Shown: positions 1-11,000, counted from the first letter of the stretch. The stretch: 64,000 nt of DNA from Streptomyces sp. NBC_01428 (GCF_036231965.1 NZ_CP109499.1:2790001-2854000); one strand, 5' to 3'. Notes: generated by a model from the sequence alone, not told the origin. Numbers and translations are program-made.

Positions 1-33
1 AGCGATGTCGTGTTCACTCAGGGCTGCAAACAT
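1..33 (-). CDS. 5' end of an unidentified gene (partial)
   Basis: An ATG on the minus strand at 33 overlaps the TGA stop of cinA in an ATGA arrangement and opens a frame that reads MFAALSEHDIA before the window ends. The overlap fits the translational coupling seen for rimO-pgsA-cinA, so this is probably the next gene of the operon. Only eleven codons are visible and I do not recognise the product. Confidence 0.4.
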   Translation of the reverse strand, partial: MFAALSEHDIA

Positions 34-578
34 CAAAACCCCCCGTTCTGTTCCGTATCCTGTGCCCGCTCGTTCCCGGTCTGTTCGCCCGCCAGCTCCT
101 CCAGGAGCAGGGCGAGCACGCTGCGTACACTCTCCATACGGATTTCCGCACGGCCACCGTTCAACCGCAGTGGCGCCACTTTCCCGCCGCCAGGGGCAGG
201 AAATGTCCCGCCGGAGGGTCCCGCGACGGCCACGTACACCGTGCCGACCGGCTGGCCGTCCTGGGGATCCGGACCGGCGACGCCGGTGGTCGCGATCCCC
301 CAGTCCGCACCGAGCGCCGTGCGCACCCCGGCCGCCATCTGGGCCGCGACCTGCGGATCCACCGCCCCGCGCTGGGCCAGCAGAGTGGCGTCGACACCCA
401 GCAGCTGGTGCTTGAGCGGGGTGGCGTACGCGGTCACGGAGCCCCGGAACGCCTTCGAGGCGCCCGGCACCGCCGTGAGCTCGGCCGCCACCAGGCCACC
501 GGTGAGCGACTCGGCGACGGCGAGGGTCTCTCCCCTCACCGTGAGTAGTCGCACCACCTCGGTGGCCGCGGACGTCAC
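33..578 (-). CDS. cinA: CinA-family nicotinamide-nucleotide amidohydrolase
   Basis: A 181-aa protein that matches the stand-alone C-terminal amidohydrolase domain of CinA, which deamidates nicotinamide mononucleotide to nicotinate mononucleotide in pyridine-nucleotide recycling. The N-terminal AVAESLTGGLVAAELT segment and the central GVAGPDPQDGQPVGTVYVA segment are the family signatures. The N-terminal molybdopterin-binding domain of long CinA proteins is absent, as is common in actinobacteria. The start overlaps the pgsA stop by 4 nt, so it is translationally coupled as the third gene of rimO-pgsA-cinA. Function is assigned by family. The name competence-damage protein is historical and implies nothing about competence here. 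Confidence 0.92.
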   Translation of the reverse strand: MTSAATEVVRLLTVRGETLAVAESLTGGLVAAELTAVPGASKAFRGSVTAYATPLKHQLLGVDATLLAQRGAVDPQVAAQMAAGVRTALGADWGIATTGVAGPDPQDGQPVGTVYVAVAGPSGGTFPAPGGGKVAPLRLNGGRAEIRMESVRSVLALLLEELAGEQTGNERAQDTEQNGGF

Positions 579-1297
579 CGTGCGGCCTCCTCGGCTGCTG
601 CCCGGCGCGCGGCGATTCCCTGCCGGCGCAGCACGATGGCCTGTCTCACATAGTCGAGTCCGGTGACCACGGTCAGGACGACCGCCACGGCCATCACCCA
701 GAACCTCAGGGTGGCCAGTGCCCCCGTCAGCGCCAGGATGTACATCCCGACCGCCGTGCCCTGGGCCAGCGTCTTCAGCTTGCCGCCACGGCTCGCCGGG
801 ATGACCCCGTAACGGATGACGACGAAGCGCAGCAGGGTGACGCCCAGCTCACGGCCGAGGATGACGACGGTCACCCACCAGGGCAGATCGCCGAGGCCGG
901 ACAGGCAGATGAGCGCCGCGCCCATGATCGCCTTGTCGGCGATGGGGTCGGCGATCTTCCCGAAGTCGGTGACGAGGTTGTAGGTGCGTGCCAGGTGGCC
1001 GTCGAAGATGTCGGTGATCATGGCGACAGCGAACGCCGCCCAGGCCCAGGCGCGCATGGCGGGGTCGTAGCCGCCGTCGGCCAGCATCAGGGCCACGAAG
1101 CCGGGCACGAGGACGAGCCGGATCATGGTCAGGATGTTGGCGATGTTCCACAGGCTGGCCTGGTCGACGGCCGCGGCGGGCAGCTTCCCGCCGCGTACCT
1201 GCCTGCCGTCGCCCGGAGCACCGGACGCGTCGGGGGCGCTCGTCGCGCCTTTGGCGCTGGGGGAGCCGCCCGCCGCGGATGCCGGGACTCCGGTCAT
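575..1297 (-). CDS. pgsA: CDP-diacylglycerol--glycerol-3-phosphate 3-phosphatidyltransferase
   Basis: A 240-aa integral membrane enzyme expected to make phosphatidylglycerophosphate from CDP-diacylglycerol and glycerol-3-phosphate, the committed step to phosphatidylglycerol and cardiolipin. The CDP-alcohol phosphotransferase motif D-x2-DG-x2-AR-x8-G-x3-D-x3-D is intact near residues 95-120 (DIFDGHLAR, then GKIADPIAD). Several hydrophobic helices surround it. The first 45 or so residues are a low-complexity Ala/Gly/Ser/Pro extension that is probably cytosolic and dispensable. The gene overlaps both the rimO stop and the cinA start by 4 nt. Actinobacteria carry several PgsA-like paralogues (for example phosphatidylinositol-phosphate synthase), so the substrate assignment rests on its ftsK/rimO/cinA neighbours as well as sequence. 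Confidence 0.9.
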   Translation of the reverse strand: MTGVPASAAGGSPSAKGATSAPDASGAPGDGRQVRGGKLPAAAVDQASLWNIANILTMIRLVLVPGFVALMLADGGYDPAMRAWAWAAFAVAMITDIFDGHLARTYNLVTDFGKIADPIADKAIMGAALICLSGLGDLPWWVTVVILGRELGVTLLRFVVIRYGVIPASRGGKLKTLAQGTAVGMYILALTGALATLRFWVMAVAVVLTVVTGLDYVRQAIVLRRQGIAARRAAAEEAAR

Positions 1298-2775
1298 CTG
1301 GCCGCCTCCTCAGTCTCCGTACACGCGAGCGCGCCGATCAGCGGCTCGGCCACCAGGTCGACACCTTCCGTACCGACCACCTTGGCCTCGACGATACGGC
1401 CGACGGTCAGACCCGCGCCGCTCGTGAACAGCACCTGTCCGTCCGTCTCGGGCGCCTGGTGCGCGGCGCGGCCGTACGCTCCGTCCTCGCCGTCGACCGA
1501 CTCGACCAGGACGTGGACCGTCTCGCCGACACGCTCCTCGGCGCGCTGGGCGACCAGTTCCTCGGCGAGGCGGGACACGCGCGCGAGGCGCTCGGCGACG
1601 ACGTCCTCGTCCAGCTTGTTCTCGAAGGTCGCCGCCTCGGTGCCGTCCTCGTCCGAGTAGCCGAAGACGCCGATCGCGTCGAGGCGGGCGCCCGTGAGGA
1701 AACGCTCCAGCTCGGCGAGGTCGGCCTCGCTCTCGCCGGGGAACCCGACGATGAAGTTCGAGCGCACGCCGGCCTGCGGGGCCTTGGCCCGGATGGTGTC
1801 GAGCAGCTCGAGGAACCGGTCGGTGTCGCCGAAGCGGCGCATGGAGCGCAGCACGTCGGGCGCGGAGTGCTGGAAGGACAGGTCGAAGTAGGGCGCGACG
1901 TTCTCCGTCGACGTGAGGACGTCGATCAGGCCGGGGCGCATCTCGGCGGGCTGGAGGTAGCTGACCCGCACGCGCTCGATGCCGTCGATCTCGGCCAGCT
2001 CGGGCAGCATCGTCTCCAGGAGACGGATGTCACCGAGGTCCTTGCCGTACGAGGTGTTGTTCTCGGAGACCAGCATGACCTCCTTCACGCCCTGCTCGGC
2101 GAGCCAGCGGGCCTCGTTCAGGACGTCGCTGGGGCGGCGCGAGATGAACGAGCCGCGGAAGGACGGGATGGCGCAGAAGGTGCAGCGGCGATCGCAGCCG
2201 GAGGCGAGCTTCACCGAGGCGACCGGGGAGCCGTCCAGCCTGCGGCGCAGGGGCGCGCGGGGGCCGGAGACCGGGGCGACGCCCTCGGGCAGGTCGGTGG
2301 GGGCGCCGTGGCCGGGAAGGGCCACTTCCTCGCCCGCGGTCTGCCGCTCGGCGGGGCTGATCGGCAGCAGCTTGCGGCGGTCGCGCGGGGTGTGGGAGGC
2401 GTGGATGCCGCCGTTCAGGATGGTCTGCAGGCGGTCGGAGATGTCGGCGTAGTCGTCGAATCCGAGCACGCCGTCGGCCTCGGGGAGGGCTTCGGCGAGT
2501 TCCTTGCCGTACCGCTCGGCCATGCAGCCCACCGCCACGACGGCCTGGGTTCTGCCGTGCCCCTTGAGGTCGTTGGCCTCGAGCAGGGCGTCGACGGAGT
2601 CCTTCTTGGCGGCTTCGACGAAGCCACAGGTGTTGACGACGGCGACGTCCGCTTGCTCGGCGTCCTCGACGAGGTGCCAGCCGTCCGCCTCCAAGCGGCC
2701 TGCGAGCTCCTCCGAGTCCACCTCGTTACGGGCGCAGCCAAGGGTGACGAGTGCGACGGTACGGCGTTCAGGCAT
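1294..2775 (-). CDS. rimO: Ribosomal protein S12 methylthiotransferase RimO
   Basis: A 493-aa radical-SAM enzyme that methylthiolates the conserved aspartate of ribosomal protein S12. The order is an N-terminal UPF0004 domain ([16 protein letters not shown], with further cysteines in VVNTCGF and [11 protein letters not shown] that bind the second 4Fe-4S cluster), the radical-SAM CxxxCxxC motif (GCDRRCTFC) near residue 200, and a C-terminal TRAM domain. The frame is open further upstream to 2886, but I place the start at the ATG at 2775 because the family begins at [14 protein letters not shown] and the upstream codons look non-coding. RimO rather than MiaB is inferred from the LGCARN signature and locus. 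Its stop overlaps the pgsA start. Confidence 0.93.
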   Translation of the reverse strand: MPERRTVALVTLGCARNEVDSEELAGRLEADGWHLVEDAEQADVAVVNTCGFVEAAKKDSVDALLEANDLKGHGRTQAVVAVGCMAERYGKELAEALPEADGVLGFDDYADISDRLQTILNGGIHASHTPRDRRKLLPISPAERQTAGEEVALPGHGAPTDLPEGVAPVSGPRAPLRRRLDGSPVASVKLASGCDRRCTFCAIPSFRGSFISRRPSDVLNEARWLAEQGVKEVMLVSENNTSYGKDLGDIRLLETMLPELAEIDGIERVRVSYLQPAEMRPGLIDVLTSTENVAPYFDLSFQHSAPDVLRSMRRFGDTDRFLELLDTIRAKAPQAGVRSNFIVGFPGESEADLAELERFLTGARLDAIGVFGYSDEDGTEAATFENKLDEDVVAERLARVSRLAEELVAQRAEERVGETVHVLVESVDGEDGAYGRAAHQAPETDGQVLFTSGAGLTVGRIVEAKVVGTEGVDLVAEPLIGALACTETEEAAR

Positions 2776-2866
2776 GGGCTCAAGACTACTTTGTCTCTCC
2801 GACACCCCACGTCGACGGGGTTGGCCGATCTTGGCCAACCCCGTGGACCGCCTGTCACCGCCGGTC

Positions 2867-3724
2867 TCAGCCGACCTGCGGGTCACCCTTCGTGTAGGTC
2901 AGACGCTCGACCGCGCCCGGCCGGAAGTCGTCCTCGATCTTCTTGCCGTTGACGTAGAGCTGGATGGCTCCGGCGTCACCGAGGATGAGGTTGATCTTGG
3001 AGCTGTCCTGGAAGGTCTTGGACTCGCCCTGGTTCAGCAGGCCGTCGAAGAGCATCCGGCCGTTGTGGTCCTTGGCGGAGATCCAGCTGCGTCCGTCCGG
3101 GGCACTGACCCGTACGGTCACCTTGTCCTGCGGGGCGGCCGCGATGGCGCTGTCGGACGGGTCCGGCTTCGGGTCGGCGGGCTTGCTGGCGTTCGCGGTG
3201 GGCGAGGCGGCCTTGCTGGCGGTGGGCGTCGAGCCTTCGGCGACCTGGGTCTTCGAGTCGTCGCCGCTGTCGCCCCCCTTGACGACGGTGAACCCGACGA
3301 AGCCGATCACCGCGACGATCGCGGCGACCATGGCGGCCGTCCAGTTCGGTCCGCGCCGCTCGGGACGGATGCGTTCCGCCTCGAAGAGCGGGGCGGCGGG
3401 CGTCGGCGCGGGACGTCCGCCGTGGTCGGCGTCGTACTGGGCGAGGAGGGGTGCCGGATCGAGCTGGACGGCGCGAGCCAGCGTCCGGATGTGGCCGCGG
3501 GCGTAGACGTCGCCGCCGCACGGGGTGAAGTCGTCCTGTTCGATGGCGTGGATGATCGTGATGCGGACGCGGGTGGCGTTGCTGACGTCGTCGACGGTCA
3601 GGCCGGCGTCGATGCGCGCCTGCTGGAGGGCGCGGCCGACCGAGATCCGCTCGACCGCACTGTCGTCTTCGAACGGACGCTCGTCTTCGGGGGTGTTGCC
3701 GTCAGGGGAGTTGCCGATGGACAC
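2867..3724 (-). CDS. RodZ-like helix-turn-helix membrane protein with DUF4115 domain
   Basis: A protein of about 285 aa with an N-terminal Xre/RodZ-type HTH ([26 protein letters not shown]), a following segment ending in [14 protein letters not shown], one transmembrane helix ([19 protein letters not shown]), a Ser/Thr/Pro/Ala-rich linker and a C-terminal DUF4115 beta domain. This is the RodZ architecture, which in rods links MreB to the wall machinery. Streptomyces grows from the tip, so the role here is open. I prefer the GTG at 3724, which has GAAAGG about 8 nt upstream, over the GTG at 3751, which lacks a clear ribosome-binding site. It lies between ftsK and rimO on the same strand. Confidence 0.82.
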   Translation of the reverse strand: MSIGNSPDGNTPEDERPFEDDSAVERISVGRALQQARIDAGLTVDDVSNATRVRITIIHAIEQDDFTPCGGDVYARGHIRTLARAVQLDPAPLLAQYDADHGGRPAPTPAAPLFEAERIRPERRGPNWTAAMVAAIVAVIGFVGFTVVKGGDSGDDSKTQVAEGSTPTASKAASPTANASKPADPKPDPSDSAIAAAPQDKVTVRVSAPDGRSWISAKDHNGRMLFDGLLNQGESKTFQDSSKINLILGDAGAIQLYVNGKKIEDDFRPGAVERLTYTKGDPQVG

Positions 3725-4057
3725 GGGGGCGCCTTTCGAGCGTGTAGCCACCTGTGCTGGAGGTTCAGTCTAGGGGGGGTACGAAAGGGTGGGGCAACCG
3801 GGCGGTGGGACTTTGTACGCCATCAGAATGGCCGGTCATCCTGACGCCGGGACAGTTCGCGTCCCTTCGCTCAACTTGACGTGCGACGAAGGGAAACGGT
3901 TGCCCGTCGATCCCTTACGGGTGAGTCACGTTCGAATATCAGACTGGGGCTGAACGTGTCGTTCCGCCACCCGCGCGGCGAACGCCCCACCTTCGGACGT
4001 CCCGCCGTGCGTCCATCCTGACCCGACCGGCTGTCCCGTCTTCCTCCGCCGAAGTGC
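3725..4057. other. Intergenic region between ftsK and the RodZ-like gene
   Basis: This gap of about 330 bp has no convincing gene. An inverted repeat CCCTTCG/CGAAGGG (3863-3869 with 3887-3893) with a 17-nt spacer could be a weak terminator after ftsK. On the minus strand TTGCCC, 19 nt and TAGACT (3767-3797) is a possible sigma-70-type promoter for the RodZ-like gene, but the spacer is long, so this is only a suggestion. Confidence 0.35.
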
Positions 4058-6799
4058 CTAAGCTCCTGCTTCCCCGCGAATCACGGCCAACACTCCGTCG
4101 AGCTCGTCCGCCTTCACGAGCACGTCGCGGGCCTTGGATCCCTCGCTCGGTCCGACGATGCCGCGCGACTCCATCAGGTCCATCAGGCGGCCCGCCTTGG
4201 CGAAGCCGACCCGCAGCTTGCGCTGGAGCATCGAGGTGGACCCGAACTGCGAGGTGACGACCAGTTCGGCCGCCGCGCACAGCAGGTCGAGGTCGTCGCC
4301 GATGTCCTCGTCGATCTCCTTCTTCTGCTTGGTGCCCACGGTGACGTCCTCCCGGAAGACGGGCGCCATCTGGTCCTTGCAGTGCTGCACGACCGCGGCG
4401 ACCTCGTCCTCCGTGACGAAGGCGCCCTGCATACGCGTGGGCTTGTTGGCCCCCATCGGCAGGAAGAGCCCGTCGCCCTTGCCGATGAGCTTCTCGGCGC
4501 CGGGCTGGTCGAGGATGACGCGCGAGTCGGCGAGCGAGGACGTGGCGAAGGCGAGCCGGGAGGGCACGTTCGCCTTGATCAGACCGGTGACGACGTCCAC
4601 CGACGGGCGCTGCGTGGCGAGCACCAGGTGGATGCCGGCGGCGCGCGCGAGCTGGGTGATGCGCACGATCGCGTCCTCGACGTCACGCGGGGCGACCATC
4701 ATCAGGTCGGCCAGCTCGTCGACGATCACCAGGAGGTACGGGTACGGGGTCAGCTCGCGCTCGCTGCCCTCGGGCAGCTTGACCTTGCCGCTGCGGATGG
4801 CCGCGTTGAAGTCGTCGATGTGCCGGTACCCGAACGCGGCGAGGTCGTCGTAGCGCAGGTCCATCTCGCGGACGACCCACTGGAGTGCCTCGGCGGCCCG
4901 CTTCGGGTTGGTGATGATCGGCGTGATCAGGTGCGGGATGCCCTCGTAGGCGGTCAGCTCGACGCGCTTGGGGTCGACCAGGACCATCCGCACGTCCTCG
5001 GGGGTCGCGCGGACCATGACCGAGGTGATGAGGCAGTTGATGCACGAGGACTTGCCGGAGCCGGTGGCGCCGGCGACCAGCACGTGCGGCATCTTCGCGA
5101 GGTTGGCCATCACGTAGCCGCCCTCGACGTCCTTGCCGAGTGCGACCAGCATCGGGTGGTCGTCCTCGGCGGCGTCGGCGAGCCGCAGCACGTCGCCGAG
5201 GTTGACCATCTCACGGTCGGTGTTGGGGATCTCGATGCCGACCGCGGACTTGCCGGGGATCGGGCTGATGATCCGCACGTCGGGGCTGGCGACCGCGTAC
5301 GCGATGTTCTTGGTCAGTGCGGTGATCCGCTCGACCTTCACGGCGGGGCCGAGCTCGACCTCGTAGCGCGTGACGGTCGGACCGCGCGTGAAGCCGGTGA
5401 CGGCCGCGTCGACCTTGAACTCCCGGAAGACGTTCTGGAGGGAGGCGACCACCGCGTCGTTGGCGGCGCTGCGCGTCTTGCCCGGGCCGCCGCGCTCCAG
5501 GAGGTCGAGCGAGGGCAGCGAGTACGTGATGTCCCCGGAGAGCTGGAGCTGCTCCGCGCGCGGAGGCAGGTCGCGGGGTGCGTCGGGGGCCGCCTTGGTG
5601 AGGTCGGGCACGACCCCCTCGGAGGGCAGGGCCTCCTGCTTCGGACGCTTGGCTCCCGGCACCGGGCCCTTGGCGCGGGCGGCGGGCACCGGCGTGGTCT
5701 CCTCGTAGCCGTCGCGCTCCACGCTGACGCCCTGCGTCAGGTCGGCGACCAGCGGCGAGGGCGGCATCCCGTGCAGCACGGCGCCGTCGAGCGCGGCGGC
5801 GGCCGCCGCCGCGACGTCCACGGCGTCCATCGGCCGGTTCATGTCGGGCTGCTGCGCGCCGGGCCGCCGGGGCCGGCTCCGCCGCTTGGTGAGCGCGTCC
5901 TGCTCGGCGTGGTCGGGGTCGTACGCGTCGGGAGCCTGCGGGCGTCTGCGGGAACGTGCCGGGGTCGCCTCGCGCCACTGCTCGTCGTAGCGCTCGTCGT
6001 CGTCGCCGAACGCGTCCTCGTCGAAGTCGGCCTGGACGATGCCGAGCTTCTGGCCGAGCAGTCGCAGCCGCTGCGGGATCGCGTTGACCGGGGTGGCCGT
6101 GACGACCAGCAGCCCGAAGATCGTGAGCAGCACGAGGAGCGGCACGGCGAGGACGTCGCCCATCGTGTACGTCAGCGGGGTGGAGGCACCCCAGCCGATG
6201 AGTCCGCCGGCGTCCCTTATGGCCTGCATGCCGTCGCTGCGCGCGGGCGACCCGCACGCGATGTGGACCTGTCCAAGCACACCGATCGCGAGCGCGGACA
6301 GACCGATGACGATGCGTCCGTTGGCCTCGGGCTGCTCGGGGTGGCGGATGAGCCGGGCCGCGATGACGCCGAGGAATATCGGCACGAGCAGGTCGAGGCG
6401 CCCGAAGGCACCGGTGACGAGCATCTCGACGAGGTCGCCGACCGGGCCCCGCAGGTTGGACCAGGTTCCCGCCGCGACGATCAGCGCGATGCCGAGCAGC
6501 AGGAGCGCGACCCCGTCCTTGCGGTGGGCCGGGTCGAGGCCCTTGGCCCCCCGCCCTATGCCGCGGAAGGTCGCTCCGACGGCATGGGCGACACCCAGCC
6601 ACAGGGCGCGCACCAGTCGGTACACGCCCGCGGTCGGGCTGGGCACCGGCGCGGGAGCGGGCCTCTTGGCCGCGGTCCTCCTGGCAGGCGCCTTCTTGGC
6701 GGCTGCCTTTTTCGCGGGGGCCTTCTTCGCCGGAGCCTTCGTCGGAGCGGCCGCCTTCTTCGCGGGCGGCTTCTTGGCTGCGGACTGACGTGAGGCCAT
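4058..6799 (-). CDS. ftsK: DNA translocase FtsK/SpoIIIE
   Basis: A 913-aa septum-located motor that pumps DNA. In Streptomyces it clears chromosomes from sporulation septa. The N-terminus (about 1-60) is Lys/Ala/Pro-rich with PAKKA-type repeats, followed by four or so membrane helices (about 75-240), a long acidic and proline-rich linker, and the motor with Walker A GATGSGKSS near residue 578 and Walker B LLVIVDELADLMM. The C-terminal gamma winged helix (about 850-905; QRKLRVGFAKAGRLMDLME) is the KOPS/DNA-sequence reader. The ATG at 6799 is chosen because the basic N-terminus begins there; an in-frame start at 6853 is possible. osaB lies upstream on the same strand. Confidence 0.95.
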   Translation of the reverse strand: MASRQSAAKKPPAKKAAAPTKAPAKKAPAKKAAAKKAPARRTAAKRPAPAPVPSPTAGVYRLVRALWLGVAHAVGATFRGIGRGAKGLDPAHRKDGVALLLLGIALIVAAGTWSNLRGPVGDLVEMLVTGAFGRLDLLVPIFLGVIAARLIRHPEQPEANGRIVIGLSALAIGVLGQVHIACGSPARSDGMQAIRDAGGLIGWGASTPLTYTMGDVLAVPLLVLLTIFGLLVVTATPVNAIPQRLRLLGQKLGIVQADFDEDAFGDDDERYDEQWREATPARSRRRPQAPDAYDPDHAEQDALTKRRSRPRRPGAQQPDMNRPMDAVDVAAAAAAALDGAVLHGMPPSPLVADLTQGVSVERDGYEETTPVPAARAKGPVPGAKRPKQEALPSEGVVPDLTKAAPDAPRDLPPRAEQLQLSGDITYSLPSLDLLERGGPGKTRSAANDAVVASLQNVFREFKVDAAVTGFTRGPTVTRYEVELGPAVKVERITALTKNIAYAVASPDVRIISPIPGKSAVGIEIPNTDREMVNLGDVLRLADAAEDDHPMLVALGKDVEGGYVMANLAKMPHVLVAGATGSGKSSCINCLITSVMVRATPEDVRMVLVDPKRVELTAYEGIPHLITPIITNPKRAAEALQWVVREMDLRYDDLAAFGYRHIDDFNAAIRSGKVKLPEGSERELTPYPYLLVIVDELADLMMVAPRDVEDAIVRITQLARAAGIHLVLATQRPSVDVVTGLIKANVPSRLAFATSSLADSRVILDQPGAEKLIGKGDGLFLPMGANKPTRMQGAFVTEDEVAAVVQHCKDQMAPVFREDVTVGTKQKKEIDEDIGDDLDLLCAAAELVVTSQFGSTSMLQRKLRVGFAKAGRLMDLMESRGIVGPSEGSKARDVLVKADELDGVLAVIRGEAGA

Positions 6800-6954
6800 G
6801 TGTGTGAGGTTACCGGTGGAGACGACAGGGGACACGTGTGCCCACGGCTTCACCCGTTCGTGTCGCCCTTGCCAGGTACCGGAACTGACGCGTCCTCATC
6901 CGGTTTCCCGGTCGGCCGCGCCGAGGTCGACAACGTTTCCGCGCCGGCGCCGGT

Positions 6955-7638
6955 TCAGCTCTGCGACGGCAGCGGCGGTGCGCTCCCGGTGCCCGGCTCC
7001 AGGGCGTCCAGCGCTCTGCGGAGTCCGGTCAGCTTGCGTTCGAGGTGGGCGGCCGTCGCGACCGCCGCCGCGTCCGCGGAGTCGTCGTCCAGCTGCTTGG
7101 ACAGCGCCTCCGCCTGCTCCTCAACGGCCGCGAGCCGCGCGGACAGTTCGGCGAGAAGACCGGCGGGCTCCTTGGTGTCGCCGAGCGTCGCCTTGCCGCC
7201 GCCACCCTCCAGCTGGAGCCGCAGCAGGGCCGCCTGCTCCCGGAGTTGGCAGTTCTTCATGTACAGCTCGACGAAGACCGAGACCTTCGCGCGCAGCACC
7301 CACGGGTCGAACGGTTTGGAGATGTAGTCCACAGCGCCGGCCGCGTACCCCCGGAAGGTGTGGTGGGGGCCGTGGTTGATGGCGGTGAGGAAGATGATCG
7401 GGATGTCCCGGGTCCGCTCACGCCGCTTGATGTGCGCGGCGGTCTCGAAACCGTCCATGCCCGGCATCTGGACGTCCAGCAGGATGACCGCGAAGTCGTC
7501 CGTGAGCAGCGCCTTGAGCGCTTCCTCCCCGGACGATGCCCGCACCAGTGTCTGATCGAGCGCGGAGAGGATCGCCTCCAGCGCCAGCAGATTCTCCGGC
7601 CGGTCATCGACCAGGAGGATCTTGGCCTTCTGCACCAT
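6955..7638 (-). CDS. osaB: Atypical response regulator OsaB (receiver plus coiled coil)
   Basis: A 227-aa response regulator. The receiver domain (residues 1-125) starts KILLVDDRPENLLALE, has the phosphoacceptor Asp in VILLDVQMPGMDG and the conserved Lys in ISKPFDPW. The rest (about 140-210) is a predicted coiled coil (QLREQAALLRLQLE, then LLAELSARLAAVEEQAE) with no DNA-binding output domain, so it probably acts through protein contacts. I start it at the ATG at 7638, preceded by GAGGAGGGCGGGCC; longer in-frame starts lack a ribosome-binding site. Architecture and position between ftsK and the hybrid kinase match OsaB of S. coelicolor, known for osmoadaptation of aerial growth. The function is inferred by that synteny. 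Confidence 0.87.
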   Translation of the reverse strand: MVQKAKILLVDDRPENLLALEAILSALDQTLVRASSGEEALKALLTDDFAVILLDVQMPGMDGFETAAHIKRRERTRDIPIIFLTAINHGPHHTFRGYAAGAVDYISKPFDPWVLRAKVSVFVELYMKNCQLREQAALLRLQLEGGGGKATLGDTKEPAGLLAELSARLAAVEEQAEALSKQLDDDSADAAAVATAAHLERKLTGLRRALDALEPGTGSAPPLPSQS

Positions 7639-8006
7639 GGCCCGCCCTCCTCGCCCCGGCATGGGGCCTCCCCTGTCCGCAGGACTTGGGGTACCACCGG
7701 GGGCCGCCCCAGAGGACGACTCCCTTACGTCGTCCGTCCTTGTGCCGGTCATGGTAGCCGCACCCCGCCTGTCGCCACACCCTGTCACCGTGATGTCACT
7801 GTGCACGTAGCAGAAACGTCGCGGGAGACCAGAAGGTTCCCCGTTTCCCATGCTTCTACACGGCTTCGGGCCCAGTCCGTCGTACGACCTGTCGTACGAG
7901 GTCGGGCCCCCGCCGCGATCGTGCCGCACGGTCGACGACCCGTCGACACCGCGTCACCGGGGGACGGCTCGCGCCCCCGCCCGGTGTCGCCCATCTCACC
8001 CCTCTG
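7639..8006. promoter_or_regulatory. osaA-osaB intergenic region with tandem TCGTACGA palindromes
   Basis: About 370 bp separates osaA from osaB, so osaB probably has its own promoter. The region contains GTCGTACGAC (7879-7888), a perfect 10-bp palindrome, and a second TCGTACGA at 7892-7899, placed 12 bp start to start and so roughly one helical turn apart. This looks like a dimer-binding operator, but no regulator is identified and no gene is seen here. Confidence 0.4.
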
Positions 8007-11000
8007 TCACCCCTCGCGCATCCACTGTTCCATCACGGAGAGCAGGTGATCGGGATCGACCGGCTTGGTCACGTAGTCGGAGGCCCCCGACTCGATCGCC
8101 TTCTCCCGGTCGCCCTTCATCGCCTTCGCCGTCAGCGCGATGATCGGCAGTCCCGCGAACTGCGGCATCCTGCGGATCGCCGTGGTCGTCGCGTAACCGT
8201 CCATCTCCGGCATCATGATGTCCATCAGAACGACCGTCACGTCGTCGTGCTGCTCCAGGACCTCGATGCCCTCACGGCCGTTCTCCGCGTACAGCACCGA
8301 CAGACCGTGCTGCTCCAGGACGCTCGTCAGCGCGAACACGTTGCGGATGTCGTCGTCGACGATCAGGACCTTCTCCCCCTCGAAGCGGATGCCCCGGCGC
8401 GGCTGCGGTCCCGTCTCCGGGACCGCCCACTGCTCCTGAGAGCCTCCCGCGCCGCTCTCGGGCTGCCCGGGGGCGGCGGTGTGCTCCTCGGCCGCGGGAA
8501 GCGCCCTGCGGCGCCTCCTGAAGAGCGCGGCGGGTCCGTTCTGGGTCTCCTGGTACGACTTCACCTCGGCCGTCATCTCGACGCCCGACCCGGCCAGCTC
8601 CGCCTCGGAGGCGAGCAGCTCCCCCGCCTCCATCGCCGGGGCCAGCTGCCCGTAGCCCTGCGGCGGCAGTTCGCTCGGGTGCAGCGGCAGGTACAGCGTG
8701 AAGGTGGAGCCGCGTCCCGGCTCGCTCTGCGCGTGGATCTCGCCGCCCAGCAGCCGCGCGATCTCCCGGGAGATGGAGAGCCCGAGGCCCGTGCCGCCGT
8801 ACTTGCGGCTCGTCGTGCCGTCCGCCTGCTTGAAGGCCTCGAAGATCACCCGCATCTTGCTCGCGGCGATCCCGATACCGGTGTCGGTCACGGAGAACGC
8901 GATGAGGTCGCCGTCCGCGTCCCGCAGCGAACCCGACTCCAGGAGCTGCTCCCGGATGGCCACCGGCACGTCCGCGCCGGCCGGCCGGATCACCAGCTCG
9001 ACCGCCCCGGAGTCGGTGAACTTCACCGCGTTGGAGAGCAGGTTGCGCAGCACCTGGAGCAGGCGTTGTTCGTCCGTGTGCAGCGTGGCGGGCAGCTCCG
9101 GCGAGACCCGGACCGAGAAGTCGAGGCCCTTCTCCGCCGTCAACGGGCGGAAGGTGGCCTCCACGTAGTCGACGAGCTGGACGAGCGCGATCCGGGTCGG
9201 CGACACGTCCATCTTGCCCGCCTCGACCTTGGACAGGTCGAGGATGTCGTTGATCAGCTGGAGCAGGTCCGAGCCCGCTCCGTGGATCGTCTCGGCGAAC
9301 TCGACCTGCTTGGGCGTCAGGTTCGTGTCCGCGTTGTCGGCGAGCAACTTGGCGAGGATCAGCAGGGAGTTGAGCGGCGTCCGCAGCTCGTGCGACATGT
9401 TCGCCAGGAACTCGCTCTTGTAGCGCATGGAGACGGCGAGCTGTTCGGCACGCTCCTCCAGGACCTGGCGGGCCTCCTCGATCTCGGTGTTCTTCACCTC
9501 GATGTCGCGGTTCTGCTGGGCCAGCAGTTCGGCCTTGTCCTCCAGCTCCGCGTTCGAGTCCTGGAGCGCCTTCTGCCGGTTCTCCAACTCCGCCGAGCGC
9601 TCGCGCAGTTGCTCGGTCAGCTCCTGCGACTGCCGGAGCAGCACCTCCGTCTTGGTGTTCACGGAGATGGTGTTGACGCTGGTCGCGATCATCTCGGCGA
9701 TCTGGTTCAGGAAGTCCTTCTGGATCTGCGTGAACGGCGTGAACGACGCCAGTTCGATGACACCGAGCACGGTCCCCTCGAACAGCACCGGAAGCACGAT
9801 GACCTGCGCCGGAGGCGCCTCACCGAGCCCGGAGGAGATCTTCAGGTAGCCGCTCGGCGCGTTCTCCACCAGGATCGTGCGCTTCTCCTGGGCGGCCGTC
9901 CCGATGAGCGCCTCGCCGGGCCGGAACGACGTCGGCATGGAGCCCATCGAGTAGCCGTACGACCCGAGCATGCGCAGCTCGTACGCCTCCTCGTCCTCGG
10001 CGCCCGCGTCCTTGCCGTCGACCAGCGGCATGGAGAGGAAGAACGCGCCGTGCTGGGCCGAGACCACCGGCGTCAGCTCGCTCATGATCAGGGAGGCCAC
10101 GTCGTCGAGGTCGCGGCGGCCCTGCATCAGGGCGGAGATGCGGGCGAGGTTGCCCTTCAGCCAGTCCTGCTCCTTGTTCGCGATCGTGGTGTCGCGCAGG
10201 TTGGCGATCATCTTGTTGATGTAGTCCTGCAGTTCCTGGATCTCGCCGGACGCGTCCACGTCGATCTTCAGGTTCAGGTCGCCGCGGGTCACCGCGGTCG
10301 CCACGCGCGCGATGGCGCGCACCTGCCGGGTCAGGTTCCCGGCCATCTCGTTCACCGACTCGGTGAGGTCGCGCCAGGTGCCGTCGACGTCACGCACGCG
10401 TGCCTGGCCGCCCAACTGCCCCTCGGTGCCCACCTCGCGGGCCACCCGGGTGACCTCCTCGGCGAAGGACGACAGCTGGTCGACCATCGTGTTGATGGTG
10501 GTCTTCAGCTCCAGGATCTCGCCGCGCGCGTCGATGTCGATCTTCTTGGTCAGGTCGCCCTTCGCGATGGCCGTCGTGACCATCGCGATGTTGCGCACCT
10601 GGCCGGTCAGGTTGGACGCCATCCCGTTCACCGACTCGGTGAGGTCCTTCCACGTGCCCGACACGCCCGGTACGCGCGCCTGCCCGCCGAGGATGCCGTC
10701 GGTGCCCACCTCGCGGGCCACCCGGGTCACCTGGTCGGCGAACGAACTCAGCGTCTTCACCATGGTGTTGACGGTGTCGGCGAGCTGCGCGACCTCACCG
10801 CTCGCCTCGACCGTGACCTTCTTGGTGAGGTCGCCGTTGGCCACCGCCGTCGCGACCTGGGAGATGTTCCGCACCTGGTTGGTCAGGTTGTTGGCCATCA
10901 CGTTGACGTTGTCGCTCAGGTCCTTCCAGATGCCGGTGACACCCGGCACCCGCGCCTGACCGCCCAGGTTGCCGTCCGTGCCCACCTCGCGGGCCACCCG

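Noticed and set aside
2775..2886. N-terminal extension of rimO to 2886
   Set aside because: The added 37 residues are Arg/Ser-rich and unlike the family, and the extension would overlap the end of the RodZ-like gene. The ATG at 2775 matches the family start.
4382..6793. 803-codon plus-strand open frame opposite ftsK, and similar frames opposite rimO, pnp and RNase J
   Set aside because: Antisense shadows of well-conserved genes, with the typical Asp/Val/Gly-rich composition.
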